Part shown: piece after piece, positions 51,377-61,424 of the stretch | Layout of the letters: every line of letters starts with the position of its first letter | How positions within the stretch are numbered: the stretch's first letter is position 1 | Assembly: GCA_004210455.1 (NCBI GenBank) | Contig: SEFA01000034.1 | Coordinates: 1-61,424 of the forward strand | DNA length: 61,424 nt | From: Rubrivivax sp. | GTDB taxonomy: Bacteria > Pseudomonadota > Gammaproteobacteria > Burkholderiales > Burkholderiaceae_C | Direction: 5' to 3' | Translations under genes and position numbers: made by a program | The notes under the pieces: model-generated | The model's database searches: none | What the model was told of the DNA's origin: nothing | Seen by the model: only the letters and a program-made list of their open reading frames with translations

Positions 51377-52183
51377 TCAGACGATCCGGAGGCCCAGGTT
51401 CGGCAGGCCGTCGATGTGGCAGTCGATGACGTCGCCCTTCACCACCGGGCCGACGTTCTCCGGGGTGCCGCTGTAAATGATGTCGCCGGGCTTGAGCTCG
51501 AAGGCGCGCGAGAGCTGCGAGATCTGCTCGGCGACGCTCCAGATCATCTGGCTCAGATCCGCGTCCTGCTTGGTCTGGCCGTTGACCTTGAGCCAGATCG
51601 CGCCCTTGGACGGATGACCGCCGACTCGCTCGACCGGGTGGATCGGACCGATGGGCGCCGACCGGTCGAAGCTCTTGCCGATCTCCCACGGCTTCTTCTG
51701 GTCGCCCATGCCGCGCTGCAGATCGCGGCGCGTCATGTCCAGGCCGATCGCGTAGCCGAACACGTGCTGGAGCGCCTGCTCCGTCGTGATGTCGCGACCG
51801 CCCTTGTTGAGCGCGGCCACCAGTTCGCATTCGTAGTGGTAGTTCTTCGTCAGCGTCGGGTACGGGTGATCGGCGACGGTGCCGGGCGCGACGTTCTGGA
51901 TCGCGTCGGTCGGCTTCTGGAAGAAGAACGGCGGTTCGCGGGTCGGGTCGCTGCCCATCTCCCGCGCGTGCGCCGCGTAGTTGCGGCCGATGCAATAGAT
52001 GCGGCGCACCGGGAAACGCTGGTCGCTGCCGACGATGGGGATCGTCGTCTGCGGAACGTCGAACGGCGTTCGGGTCGTCCCGGCCGTCGCGGAGGTCGTA
52101 TCGGCCTGGCCCGGCAGCGCGCAGCCGGCCACGGCGCCGGCGGCCATCGCGGCCGAGGTGTTGAGCAGGGAACGTCGGTCCAT
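51377..52183 (-). CDS. Fumarylacetoacetate hydrolase family protein with export signal
   Basis: A 268-residue FAH-family hydrolase, a fold used by fumarylpyruvate and acylpyruvate hydrolases. The conserved segments RRIYCIGRNYAAHAREMG, NYHYECELVAALNKGGRDI (metal-binding Glu residues) and FGYAIGLDMTRRDLQ are present, ending KPGDIIYSGTPENVGPVVKG. Unusually for a cytosolic family it begins MDRRSLLNTSAAMAAGAVAG, with an RR twin-arginine-like pattern and a possible lipobox (VAGC, Cys21), so export to the periplasm is predicted. AGGAG before ATG 52183 supports this start. It lies downstream of the TetR gene on the same strand and faces the repeat region. Confidence 0.88.
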   Translation of the reverse strand: MDRRSLLNTSAAMAAGAVAGCALPGQADTTSATAGTTRTPFDVPQTTIPIVGSDQRFPVRRIYCIGRNYAAHAREMGSDPTREPPFFFQKPTDAIQNVAPGTVADHPYPTLTKNYHYECELVAALNKGGRDITTEQALQHVFGYAIGLDMTRRDLQRGMGDQKKPWEIGKSFDRSAPIGPIHPVERVGGHPSKGAIWLKVNGQTKQDADLSQMIWSVAEQISQLSRAFELKPGDIIYSGTPENVGPVVKGDVIDCHIDGLPNLGLRIV

Positions 52184-52340
52184 CGCGGTCTCCTTCGAGG
52201 TTGAGTTGTCCGACGCGGCACGCCCCTGGAAAGCTGACGGACAGCCGCGGCCGGACGAGCGTAGGCGCCTGCCTGCGGCAACGCTTCCACGTTTCCCCTT
52301 GAAGTGAGACAGACCGGGCGAGACCCGCACGCCGACGCCG

Positions 52341-52385
52341 GATCAGGCGCGGCGCAATCAGGCGCCTCTGGATCAGGCGCCGCTG
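52341..52385. repeat. 15-bp tandem repeat spanning the tetR stop codon, 3 copies
   Basis: GATCAGGCGC plus five variable bases is repeated three times (52341, 52356, 52371). On the minus strand the first read copy contains the TetR stop TGA (52375-52373), and the others repeat TGA in the same frame 15 and 30 bp on. Confidence 0.85.
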
Positions 52386-52984
52386 TGGGCCGCGAGTTCC
52401 ACGACCATCCGCAGACTCCTCAGCACCGCCGCGGGATCCTCGGCGTACTGCGCCTGCACGATCGCCCCATCGACCGCGACGGACAAGGCCGCGGCGATCT
52501 TCTTCCGCTGCCGCGACGCGGGCAGCAGCCCGGCGATCGCATCGGTCATGTCCTGCTTGTGGCGACGGGTCGCCTCGACCACCTCGGGCAGGGTCGGGCC
52601 CATCTCGCCCACGCCGTTCAGGAAAGCGCAGCCGCGGTACTCCCCGAGCGCCTGACCGCCGAACCACTCGGCCATCGCCGGCACCAGCGCACCGACGCCC
52701 GCGCGCCCGTCCGTCTCCTTGGTCGCTGCGCCGTGCCGTTCGAGCGCCCCGTTGAACCAGGCCATCCACCGTCCGTGCCGGAGATCGAGGTAGGCCAGGA
52801 TCAGATCGTTCTTGCTCGGGAAGTGCCGATAGAAGGTGACCTTCGTGACGCCCGACGCCGCGATCACGCGGTCGATGCCTGTCGCGCGGATGCCCTCCGC
52901 GTAGAACAGGTCGTGGGCGGTTCGCAGGATGCGCTCGCGGGCGGGGAGTTCGCCGATGTCCACGCCAAGGTCGATGTCGTTCAT
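52373..52984 (-). CDS. TetR-family regulator with twin operators
   Basis: A 203-residue repressor. The helix-turn-helix is [20 protein letters not shown], then [20 protein letters not shown] and [11 protein letters not shown]. The C-terminal ligand domain includes [14 protein letters not shown] and [19 protein letters not shown], as in small-molecule-responsive TetR proteins of the YcdC/NemR-like type. It is divergent from a DUF1348 gene, with two near-identical 18-bp palindromes in the 105-bp gap, so it surely represses itself and its neighbour. The ligand is unknown. Confidence 0.92.
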   Translation of the reverse strand: MNDIDLGVDIGELPARERILRTAHDLFYAEGIRATGIDRVIAASGVTKVTFYRHFPSKNDLILAYLDLRHGRWMAWFNGALERHGAATKETDGRAGVGALVPAMAEWFGGQALGEYRGCAFLNGVGEMGPTLPEVVEATRRHKQDMTDAIAGLLPASRQRKKIAAALSVAVDGAIVQAQYAEDPAAVLRSLRMVVELAAHSGA

Positions 52985-52993
52985 GCGGATATT

Positions 52994-53011
52994 GTAGACA
53001 GACCTGTCTAC
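52994..53011. promoter_or_regulatory. TetR operator 1
   Basis: GTAGACAGACCTGTCTAC is a perfect palindrome apart from its central two bases (8-bp arms). It begins 9 bp from the TetR start codon, where binding would block its own transcription. Confidence 0.8.
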
Positions 53012-53032
53012 ATGCACCAGAATCCAACCCAG

Positions 53033-53050
53033 GTAGACAGACTTGTCTAC
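53033..53050. promoter_or_regulatory. TetR operator 2
   Basis: GTAGACAGACTTGTCTAC repeats operator 1 with one change. The centres are 39 bp apart. It lies 39 bp before the DUF1348 start, so it probably controls that gene. Confidence 0.8.
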
Positions 53051-53089
53051 CTGAACCGATCTGACCCGTTCCAAGAAAGGACCCCGACC

Positions 53090-53557
53090 ATGGACACCCG
53101 CCCGCCCCTGCCGCCGTACACCCGCGACACCGCGATCCAGAAGATCCGCCTGGCCGAAGACGGCTGGAACAGCCGCGACCCGGCGCGCATCGTGCTGGCC
53201 TACAGCCCGGACACGAAGTGGCGCAACCGGGCCGAGTTCCCGCAAGGCCGTGAACAGGCGCAGGCGCTGCTGGAACGCAAGTGGACGCGCGAGCTGGACT
53301 ACCGCCTGATCAAGGAACTGTGGGCTTTCGAGGGCAACCGCATCGCCGTGCGCTTCGTCTACGAATGGCACGACGACGCCGGCAACTGGTTCCGCAGCCA
53401 CGGCAACGAGAACTGGGAGTTCGACGCGCAGGGTCTGATGACGCATCGCCACGCGAGCATCAACGACCAGCCGATCAAGGCCGAGGACCGCAAGTTCCAT
53501 TGGCCGCTGGGCCGGCGGCCGGACGACCATCCTGGATTGACCGAGCTCGGCCTGTAA
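53090..53557 (+). CDS. DUF1348 (SnoaL/NTF2-like) protein
   Basis: A 155-residue cone-shaped NTF2-like fold of the DUF1348 family. The characteristic run is [40 protein letters not shown], and [20 protein letters not shown] followed by [10 protein letters not shown]. No catalytic function is established; the fold often binds small hydrophobic ligands. AAGGAC at 53079-53084 precedes the ATG. It is divergent from TetR and sits behind operator 2, so it is likely induced when the TetR ligand is present. Confidence 0.9.
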   Translation: MDTRPPLPPYTRDTAIQKIRLAEDGWNSRDPARIVLAYSPDTKWRNRAEFPQGREQAQALLERKWTRELDYRLIKELWAFEGNRIAVRFVYEWHDDAGNWFRSHGNENWEFDAQGLMTHRHASINDQPIKAEDRKFHWPLGRRPDDHPGLTELGL

Positions 53558-53580
53558 GCCGGACAGGCACAGACGTTGCC

Positions 53581-53607
53581 GAGGTGGGGCTCCAAGGAGC
53601 CCACCTC
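53581..53607 (+). promoter_or_regulatory. Stem-loop sequestering the pagL ribosome binding site
   Basis: GAGGTGGGGCTCC (53581-53593) pairs with GGAGCCCACCTC (53596-53607) with one bulged base and a tiny AA loop. The right arm contains the GGAG ribosome binding site and ends at the pagL ATG, so translation would be low unless the stem opens. Confidence 0.55.
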
Positions 53608-54213
53608 ATGAATGACCTGACCCCCAACGCGGTGCGCCGGCGCGCACCGCGGGCCGCGCTCGCCGCGCTGCTCTCGGCCCTCACCTTCCTGCCCGCCCTG
53701 TCCGCCCACGCCGCGGACGACGCGTCCGACAGCTCGTCGTGGCGGCCGAGCCGCTTCTTCCTCCAGGTCGGCGCCTACGACAAGGTGCAGTCCATCGATG
53801 CCGGACTGGCCTGGCTGACCGGCTTCGAACGCCACTGGGGCGACAAGACGCTCAACATCGTGACCACCTCGCAGATCGGGCGCTGGTACCTCGACCGCGA
53901 GGCGCGCTACGACCACAAGGCGTACTGGCACATCGGGCTCACGCCGGCCCTGCGCCTCACCTGGCCCGGCGAGAGCCGCTTCCACATCGAGGCCGGCATC
54001 GGCCTCAACGTCGTGACGCCGGTGTTCCACACCACCGAGAAGCGCTTCAGCACCGCCTTCAACTTCGGCGACCACCTCGCCGTCGGCGGGCTGCTGTTCG
54101 GGCCGAGAGCCGGCGAGTGGTCGCTGCGGTTCCAGCACTTCTCCAACGGCAACATCGCGCGGCCGAATCCGGGCCAGAACTTCGTGCAGATGCGGTGGAG
54201 CCAGGCGCTGTAG
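53608..54213 (+). CDS. pagL: Lipid A 3-O-deacylase PagL-like (acyloxyacyl hydrolase)
   Basis: A 201-residue outer-membrane enzyme that removes the 3-O-linked acyl chain of lipid A. It has a signal peptide (RAALAALLSALTFLPALSAHA, cleavage near residue 36). The beta-barrel body includes IDAGLAWLTGFERHWG and IGLTPALRLTWPGES. The catalytic His and Ser lie in FQHFSNGNIARPNPGQNF, the PagL motif. It follows the DUF1348 gene by 50 bp with a stable hairpin across its ribosome binding site. Ends WSQAL. Confidence 0.87.
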   Translation: MNDLTPNAVRRRAPRAALAALLSALTFLPALSAHAADDASDSSSWRPSRFFLQVGAYDKVQSIDAGLAWLTGFERHWGDKTLNIVTTSQIGRWYLDREARYDHKAYWHIGLTPALRLTWPGESRFHIEAGIGLNVVTPVFHTTEKRFSTAFNFGDHLAVGGLLFGPRAGEWSLRFQHFSNGNIARPNPGQNFVQMRWSQAL

Positions 54214-54231
54214 CCGACCGCTGGCCGACGG

Positions 54232-56476
<2,245 letters not shown>

Positions 56477-56500
56477 CCCCGGCCATCGACCGGTCGAAGA

Positions 56501-57526
56501 TCAGTCGTCGATGATGTTGAGGAAATGATCGAGGATCACGAAGTGGTCCTCGAACAGCTGCGACTCCATCGCCGCCAGTTCGTCGCGATGGAACCAGCGG
56601 GCTTCCTTGACGTCGTCGCTGCCGACGACCTCGGGCAGCGTGCCCATCTCGCCGAACTTGAAGTGGTGCGCCATCGTGATCAACCGCCCGCGCGCGCTGC
56701 GCAGCGGATCCTCGAAAGTCTCGACGCCGTGCAGCGCCGCGAGGAGCGAGGACGGCAGCAGCGGGAACTGCGTCTCCTCGATCAACTCGCGGATCGCACA
56801 CGCGACCAGCTTCTCGCCGCGGTCGAGGTGGCCGCCGGGCACCGCCCAGAGGTCCTCGCCGAACGGCCCCTTGCGCCGCACCAGCAGCACGTGATCGCCC
56901 ACGGTCACGACCGCATCGCCCGTCATGTAGGCGACCGCCGTGTACTTCTTCCGATAGTTCGCGATCGCGGCGTGCTCCGCCTTGCGCCTGCGGTATTCCG
57001 GCAGGCGGCTCCAGGCCTGCAGCCACGCCCGCACCGGCGCGCTGACGTAAGGCGTCATCACCGTCAGCGCGGCGTCCGGATCGTCGGCCTCGAAGAACAC
57101 CTGCCGCATCGCCGTGGCGTCGACATCGGCGAGACGTTCCACCAGTTGCTGTCGCCAACGCGGGAAGTTGTTGAGGTAGTAGCTCGTGTGGTCCTTCTGA
57201 TGGCCGACCAGCACGATGTCCGCGTCCTCGCCGGCGATGGCGCGAACGCCCATCGTCACGGCGGCGTTCCAGCGCTGGTCGTCGAAGTAGTCGCGCACCG
57301 GCAGCACGTGCAGGCGCTGCTGCTGCGCCGGCGTCAGGTCGGCCAGCAGCATCTGCCGGCGTTCCTCATGGACGAAGGGATTGCGCGGATCGCGCGCCTT
57401 GTACGAGGAGCCCAGCACCGCGATCACCTCGTCCGCGAGGCCGAAGGCCGCCTGGAACAGCGCCTCCTGCCCCAGGTGCACCAGCTGCCAGCGGCCGACC
57501 ACGACGGCGACGGTCTTGCGAGTCAT
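56501..57526 (-). CDS. nadM: Bifunctional NMN adenylyltransferase/Nudix hydrolase (NadM-Nudix)
   Basis: A 341-residue fusion. Residues about 1-190 form a nucleotidyltransferase that joins NMN and ATP to NAD; the start VAVVVGRWQLVHLGQEALFQ has the family GRFxxxHxGH motif as GRWQLVHLGQ, with Gln for the second His. VLGSSYKARDPRNPF and DIVLVGHQKDHTSYYL follow. Residues about 205-341 form a Nudix domain with the full box GGHLDRGEKLVACAIREL followed by IEETQF, which likely hydrolyses ADP-ribose. The layout matches slr0787-type fusions. It is the last gene of the NAD operon, 29 bp after nadE. Confidence 0.93.
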   Translation of the reverse strand: MTRKTVAVVVGRWQLVHLGQEALFQAAFGLADEVIAVLGSSYKARDPRNPFVHEERRQMLLADLTPAQQQRLHVLPVRDYFDDQRWNAAVTMGVRAIAGEDADIVLVGHQKDHTSYYLNNFPRWRQQLVERLADVDATAMRQVFFEADDPDAALTVMTPYVSAPVRAWLQAWSRLPEYRRRKAEHAAIANYRKKYTAVAYMTGDAVVTVGDHVLLVRRKGPFGEDLWAVPGGHLDRGEKLVACAIRELIEETQFPLLPSSLLAALHGVETFEDPLRSARGRLITMAHHFKFGEMGTLPEVVGSDDVKEARWFHRDELAAMESQLFEDHFVILDHFLNIIDD

Positions 57527-57555
57527 GAAGGTCCTTCCGATTCTCGATGCGATGT

Positions 57556-59268
57556 TCAGTAGTGCTTCGCCGCGATCGGCAACTGCCGGCCGCTGCCGAA
57601 GGCCCGCGCCCGCAGCCGCACGATGGGTGGCGCCTGGCGGCGCTTGTACTCGTTGCGGGCGATCATGCCCTTGATCCGCGCGATCAGCGCCTGACCTTCG
57701 TCGCTCCCGCGCAGCGCGGCGACCGCGGCCTCCGCGGCGGCGCGTTCGTCGTCGGCCAGGCGCTCGCCCTCGATCAGCACCTTCAGCACCTCGTCCAGCA
57801 CCTCGTAGGGGGGCAGGCTGTCGGTGTCGCGCTGGTCGGGCGCGAGCTCGGCGCTCGGCGGCTTGTCGAGGATCGCCGCCGGGATGATCTCGCGACCTGC
57901 GGTCTCGTTGAGATGGCGGCTCAGCGCGAAGACCTCCGTCTTGTAGAGATCGCCGATCAGCCCCAGCCCGCCGTTGGTGTCGCCGTAGAGCGTGCAGTAG
58001 CCGACGGCGATCTCGCTCTTGTTGCCGGTCGTCAGCAGCAGGTGACCCTGCGCATTGGATACGGTCATCAGCAGCGTGCCGCGCACGCGGGCCTGCAGGT
58101 TCTCCAGCGCGAGGCCGGACGGCCGCAGCGCCAGCGTGCTCGCCGCCATCGTGTCGCCGATCTGGCGCACGATGTCCTCGATCGGGCAGGTGTCCAGCGG
58201 AATGCCGAGCGCATCGCACAGCGCCTTCGAATCGTCGACGCTGCCGGACGACGAGAACCGCGACGGCATCGTGATCGCCGAGACCTTGTCCGCGCCGAGC
58301 GCCTCCACCGCGAGCGCCAGGGTCAGCGCGGAGTCGATGCCGCCCGACGAGCCGACGACGACGCGGTCGAAGCCGCAGCGCCGGGCGTAGTCGCGCAGGC
58401 CGAGCACGATCTGACGGCGGTAGAACGCCATCGTGTCGAGCCCCGCGCTCGCGGGCGGGGGCGGCAGCGCGCCGCCGTCGCGCGACGAGAAGAGTCCGCG
58501 ATCGGTCTCGAAGCGCAGCGTGACGACCTGCGACTCGAAACGCCCGGCCTCGAAGACCACGCCCGGTTCCGGCTCGATCGCGAAGGACGCGCCGTCGTAG
58601 ACGAGCTGGTCGTGGCCGCCGACCTGGTTCACGAACACCAGCGGCAGGCGATGGCGCCAGCAGGCGGCGCGGAACACGGCATGCCGTTGCTCGCGCTTGC
58701 CGACGTTGCTCGGGCTTGCATTGATCGACACGATCAGGTCCGGCGCGGCGTCGGCCAGGCGCTGGAACGGATTGACCGCATAGTCCTGGCCGTCGTCGTT
58801 CCAGCCGTCTTCGCAGATCATGAAGCCGACCTGCGTGCCGCCGATGCGCAGCACGCGCGCGACGTCCGGACCGGGCTCGAAGTGGCGGCGTTCGTCGAAG
58901 ACGTTGTAGGTCGGCAGCAGCTGCTTGTGATAGTCGAGCAGCACTTCGCCGTCGCGGATCACGAGCAGCGAGTTGCGGAAGGCCTTGCCCGCGCCGGGAT
59001 GGCGCGTGGGCGCGCCGACGACCCAGTGGACCGAGTCGACCTCGCGCGTCGCGGCCAGCAGCGCGGTCATCGCCCGGTCCAGGCGCCGGCGAAAGTCCTC
59101 GTCGTCGAGCAGGTCGGCCGGGTAGTAACCGGTCAGCGAGAGTTCGGGGAAGACGACCAGGTCCGCGCCGTCGTGGCGCGCCTGCCGCGCGGCGTCCAGA
59201 TGCAGCGCGAGGTTGCCGTCGAGGTCCCCGATCGTCGGGTTGATCTGGGCCAGGGTGATCTTGAGCAT
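57556..59268 (-). CDS. nadE: Glutamine-dependent NAD+ synthetase
   Basis: A 570-residue enzyme that amidates nicotinic acid adenine dinucleotide (or possibly the mononucleotide) with glutamine. The N-terminal nitrilase-type glutaminase has Glu in LVVFPELSLTGYYPAD, Lys in YHKQLLPTYNVFDERR and Cys in VGFMICEDGWN. The C-terminal ammonia-dependent synthase has VVVGSSGGIDSALTLALAVE (P-loop SGGIDS) and LLTTGNKSEIAVGYCTLYGD. ATG 59268 is chosen by GGAG at 7 bp; ATG 59289 would overlap the pncB stop. Gene order after pncB shows it serves the salvage pathway. Confidence 0.94.
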   Translation of the reverse strand: MLKITLAQINPTIGDLDGNLALHLDAARQARHDGADLVVFPELSLTGYYPADLLDDEDFRRRLDRAMTALLAATREVDSVHWVVGAPTRHPGAGKAFRNSLLVIRDGEVLLDYHKQLLPTYNVFDERRHFEPGPDVARVLRIGGTQVGFMICEDGWNDDGQDYAVNPFQRLADAAPDLIVSINASPSNVGKREQRHAVFRAACWRHRLPLVFVNQVGGHDQLVYDGASFAIEPEPGVVFEAGRFESQVVTLRFETDRGLFSSRDGGALPPPPASAGLDTMAFYRRQIVLGLRDYARRCGFDRVVVGSSGGIDSALTLALAVEALGADKVSAITMPSRFSSSGSVDDSKALCDALGIPLDTCPIEDIVRQIGDTMAASTLALRPSGLALENLQARVRGTLLMTVSNAQGHLLLTTGNKSEIAVGYCTLYGDTNGGLGLIGDLYKTEVFALSRHLNETAGREIIPAAILDKPPSAELAPDQRDTDSLPPYEVLDEVLKVLIEGERLADDERAAAEAAVAALRGSDEGQALIARIKGMIARNEYKRRQAPPIVRLRARAFGSGRQLPIAAKHY

Positions 59269-59285
59269 GACGTCGCTCCGTTCAT

Positions 59286-60545
59286 TCATGCGGTGCCGAC
59301 GCGGAACACCTGCCGCAGATAGTCCAGGAAGGTCCGATCGTCGCAGAGCGTCTTGCCCGGCGCGTCCGAGAGCTTGGCGACCGATTGCCCGTTGCACCGG
59401 ACCAGCTTCATGACGATGTTGAGCGGCTTGGGCCCCAGGTCGTTGCTCAGGTGCGTCCCGATGCCGAAGCCCACCGGCACGCGCCGCGCGAAGTGCGTGT
59501 GCAGGCGGAAGGCCTCGTCGCAGTTCAGACCGTCGCTGAACACCAGGCGCTTGGTGAACGGATCGATGCGCAGCGTCGCGTAGTGCGCGAGCGCCTTCTC
59601 GCCCCAGACCACCGGATCGCCGCTGTCGTGCCGCAATCCATCGAAGAGCTTCGCGAAGTACAGGTCGAAGTCGGCGAGGAAGGCGTCCATGCCGATCACG
59701 TCGGTGAGCGCGATGCCCAGGTCGCCGCGGTACTCCTGGACCCAGCCTTCCAGCGCGGCCTTCTGCGAGAGGCGCAACTGGACGCCCACCGCCTGGTAGG
59801 TCTGCAGGTACTCGTGCGCCATCGTGCCGATGGGAATCAGGCCGTGGCGACGCGCCAGCTCGACGTTGGAGGTGCCCTTGAAGACCGAGGGGATCTCGCG
59901 CTTCAGCGTGGCGACGACCTCGTCATGCCAGTCGCCGGAGAAGCGCCGGCGCAGACCGAAGTCGAAGAACTCGAAGGGATAGGCGTCCTTGCCGAGCGTC
60001 CCGGCCACGGCCGCGGCGTAGTCGCGCAGCCGTGCCGTCTTCGCGGCGAGCCGTGCGCGGCCGTCGGCCACCACCTCGTCCTCGCGGCCCGCGCACAGGC
60101 GACGGAAGTACAGCTCGTTCACGATGGCCAGCACGAAGATCTCGAAGCCCATCACGTGGACCTGCGGCCCCTTGGCGACGATCACCAACTGGCCCGCCTC
60201 GGCGTCCTCCCCGGGGCGCGCCTCGATGAAGCGGCGCTGGAAACGGAAGATCCGCAGGAAGTCGATGAAGTCCGACTTCATGAATCGCAGGCCGCCGAGG
60301 TAGGCGAGTTCCTCATCGCTGAAGCTCAGCGTGCAGAGATGATCCAGCTCGCGGTTGACCGCGTCGCTGAGCTCGCTCAGCGGGAAGGCCGGCGTGTTGC
60401 GGCAGACGAAGCGGTATTCGGCGTCGTTGGCGGGGAAGGTATGCAGCAGCGTCTGCCACATCGTGAACTTGTAGAGATCGGTCTCCAGCAGCGAACGGAT
60501 GACGGGGACAGCGGAGGCGTCGGGGGCGTTGGGGGTGTCGTTCAT
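59286..60545 (-). CDS. pncB: Nicotinate phosphoribosyltransferase
   Basis: A 419-residue enzyme that makes nicotinate mononucleotide from nicotinate and PRPP. It shows [28 protein letters not shown], the [17 protein letters not shown] segment, [20 protein letters not shown] and the phosphate-binding [20 protein letters not shown], the standard PncB blocks. It starts 13 bp after the nicotinamidase stop and is followed by nadE, giving the order of the Preiss-Handler salvage route. Confidence 0.95.
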   Translation of the reverse strand: MNDTPNAPDASAVPVIRSLLETDLYKFTMWQTLLHTFPANDAEYRFVCRNTPAFPLSELSDAVNRELDHLCTLSFSDEELAYLGGLRFMKSDFIDFLRIFRFQRRFIEARPGEDAEAGQLVIVAKGPQVHVMGFEIFVLAIVNELYFRRLCAGREDEVVADGRARLAAKTARLRDYAAAVAGTLGKDAYPFEFFDFGLRRRFSGDWHDEVVATLKREIPSVFKGTSNVELARRHGLIPIGTMAHEYLQTYQAVGVQLRLSQKAALEGWVQEYRGDLGIALTDVIGMDAFLADFDLYFAKLFDGLRHDSGDPVVWGEKALAHYATLRIDPFTKRLVFSDGLNCDEAFRLHTHFARRVPVGFGIGTHLSNDLGPKPLNIVMKLVRCNGQSVAKLSDAPGKTLCDDRTFLDYLRQVFRVGTA

Positions 60546-60558
60546 GACGTCGCCCCGC

Positions 60559-61424
60559 TCAGGCCGACAACAGGCCGAGTGCCTGGGCCGCGGTCATCGT
60601 CCGGACGCCGAGCGCGCGGGCGCGGTCGACGAAGGCCGTCGCGCCGGACTCGAATCCGCCGACCGGGCTCATCGCGTCCTCGATCAGGACGACCCGCGCG
60701 AGCCGCTCCGCGCTCATCTCGGCGAAAAGGTCCTCCGCCGTCGCCGCCACGCAATGGCTGCTGGCTTCCCCGGCGATGAAGGTCAGTCCCGGGAAGTCGA
60801 CGATGCGGTCGACCAGCGCGCGGTTGGTCTGGGTGCGCGGGTCGGCGGCGATCGGGACTTCGGCGCGCACGGCGCTGTACTGCTCGGTCATCGGGTTCTG
60901 GCCCTTGAGGACCTTCTCCACCGTGCGCAGACGCGTCGCTTCCCAGCGGCCCAGCGCGGCGGCGAGCTCGCCGTGCACGTTGTGCCCCCAGGTGCCGACG
61001 ACGCAGTGCGTGGGCCACACCATCAGGATGTACTTCTTCGGGCTGGCCTCGAGGGCGTCGAGGTAGGACAGGACCTGATCCCGCAGCGCGGCGTCGCGCG
61101 GCGCAAAGCGGCCGGCGCGGACGTCCTCGGCCTTGATCTGCGTGAACGGGGCGACCGGCAGCGTCGCGCGCTCTGCGCGCTCTTCGCCTTCAGTCACGAC
61201 AACGCCCGGCTGCTGCCAGAACGCCGGCCGCTCGATCGCGTAGACCGGGTGCGAGTCCAGCGTCACGACGATGTCCGCGATGGCGGCGCCAGCCTGGTCC
61301 ACCAGCGCGGCCAGGCGCTTCATGTCCGCGTCCGCGCCGGCCACCGGCAGCGTCGCGCCGTCGATGTCGCAGAAGTCGTTCTGCGGGTCGACGATCAGCA
61401 GTTGGAGGGGCTGGGGGCGTGGGG
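60559..61424 (-). CDS. pncA: Nicotinamidase, N-terminus cut by window edge
   Basis: A cysteine hydrolase that deamidates nicotinamide to nicotinate, first step of the salvage operon. About 288 residues are visible and the frame is still open at the right edge. Near the edge it reads [20 protein letters not shown], with the catalytic Asp of DPQNDF and the metal-binding motif in [17 protein letters not shown] (Asp, His, His-like). The catalytic Cys is in [21 protein letters not shown] middle insertion of about 60 residues ([20 protein letters not shown] region) makes it longer than Escherichia coli PncA. The true start lies outside the window, probably only a few residues away. Confidence 0.9.
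   Translation of the reverse strand, partial: PRPQPLQLLIVDPQNDFCDIDGATLPVAGADADMKRLAALVDQAGAAIADIVVTLDSHPVYAIERPAFWQQPGVVVTEGEERAERATLPVAPFTQIKAEDVRAGRFAPRDAALRDQVLSYLDALEASPKKYILMVWPTHCVVGTWGHNVHGELAAALGRWEATRLRTVEKVLKGQNPMTEQYSAVRAEVPIAADPRTQTNRALVDRIVDFPGLTFIAGEASSHCVAATAEDLFAEMSAERLARVVLIEDAMSPVGGFESGATAFVDRARALGVRTMTAAQALGLLSA

Noticed and set aside
50913-53027. A long minus-strand frame linking tetR, FAH and the repeat region
   Set aside because: It is out of frame with both real genes and crosses the non-coding repeats; no recognisable motif.

Overview
This 61.4 kb window is very GC-rich bacterial chromosome. Gene content and protein style (type 1 GshA, betaproteobacterial Fur, malonate decarboxylase cluster, WS/DGAT, DUF1415 and DUF3331 proteins) point to a betaproteobacterium of the order Burkholderiales, probably the Rubrivivax/Leptothrix/Roseateles-Mitsuaria lineage. 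No rRNA, tRNA, CRISPR array, transposase or phage gene was seen. Genes are dense on both strands, with many 4-bp ATGA/GTGA overlaps marking operons.

Layout: 1-7.7 kb holds a storage-lipid acyltransferase (cut by the left edge) beside acyl-CoA-binding protein, a lipoprotein aminopeptidase overlapping a molybdopterin oxidoreductase, a branched-chain amino-acid type binding protein, an M20 amidohydrolase and DUF1415. 7.8-13.7 kb: isochorismatase-like hydrolase and GlxA-type regulator, gshA, an acyl-CoA thioesterase, and a cNMP-binding/thioredoxin-reductase-like fusion. 13.8-18.1 kb: an iron operon (Fur box, small membrane protein, TonB siderophore receptor, PepSY protein, Fur). 18.19-18.45 kb: a self-contained unit in which a LexA-type operator fills the spacer of a sigma70-like promoter driving a 36-codon membrane peptide and ending at a strong terminator. 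18.5-22.5 kb: LysR/aldo-keto reductase pair, a 2-hydroxyacid dehydrogenase, a REP/BIME-like element and a GST. 22.5-29.6 kb: phosphonate uptake and degradation cluster (phnD-phnC-phnE, Fe-ADH, phnX, a secreted PAN-PAN-phosphodiesterase and a divergent LysR). 29.65-33.0 kb: a potentially structured leader, a double-permease ABC protein and its ATPase.

33.1-36.9 kb is a small accessory islet: HEAT-repeat protein, DUF4411 PIN toxin-like protein, a degenerate ImmA/IrrE-like partner lacking its metalloprotease motif, and a Fic gene broken by an internal deletion. 36.9-45.9 kb is a complete malonate decarboxylase locus (mdcR, A, C, D, E, G, B, H) with a MatC-type carrier. 46-51 kb: DUF3331, TetR, TlpA-like thioredoxin, and a two-component system split by a DsbA-like isomerase. 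50.88-51.37 kb is a non-coding array of three divergent ~110-bp repeats carrying DnaA-box-like 9-mers. 51.4-56.5 kb: exported FAH-family protein, TetR with two near-identical operators and a divergent DUF1348 gene, PagL, PobR and PobA. 56.5-61.4 kb: an NAD salvage operon, pncA-pncB-nadE-nadM/nudix.

The strongest candidates for undescribed biology are the SOS-type micro-ORF unit (18188-18452), the leader at 29661-29850, the phosphonate cluster with an alcohol dehydrogenase instead of a transaminase, the PIN/degenerate-ImmA pair, and the repeated finding that sequence spanning a stop codon is tandemly duplicated (fur, mdcD, mdcE, tetR). All calls come from reading sequence; no database search was run.
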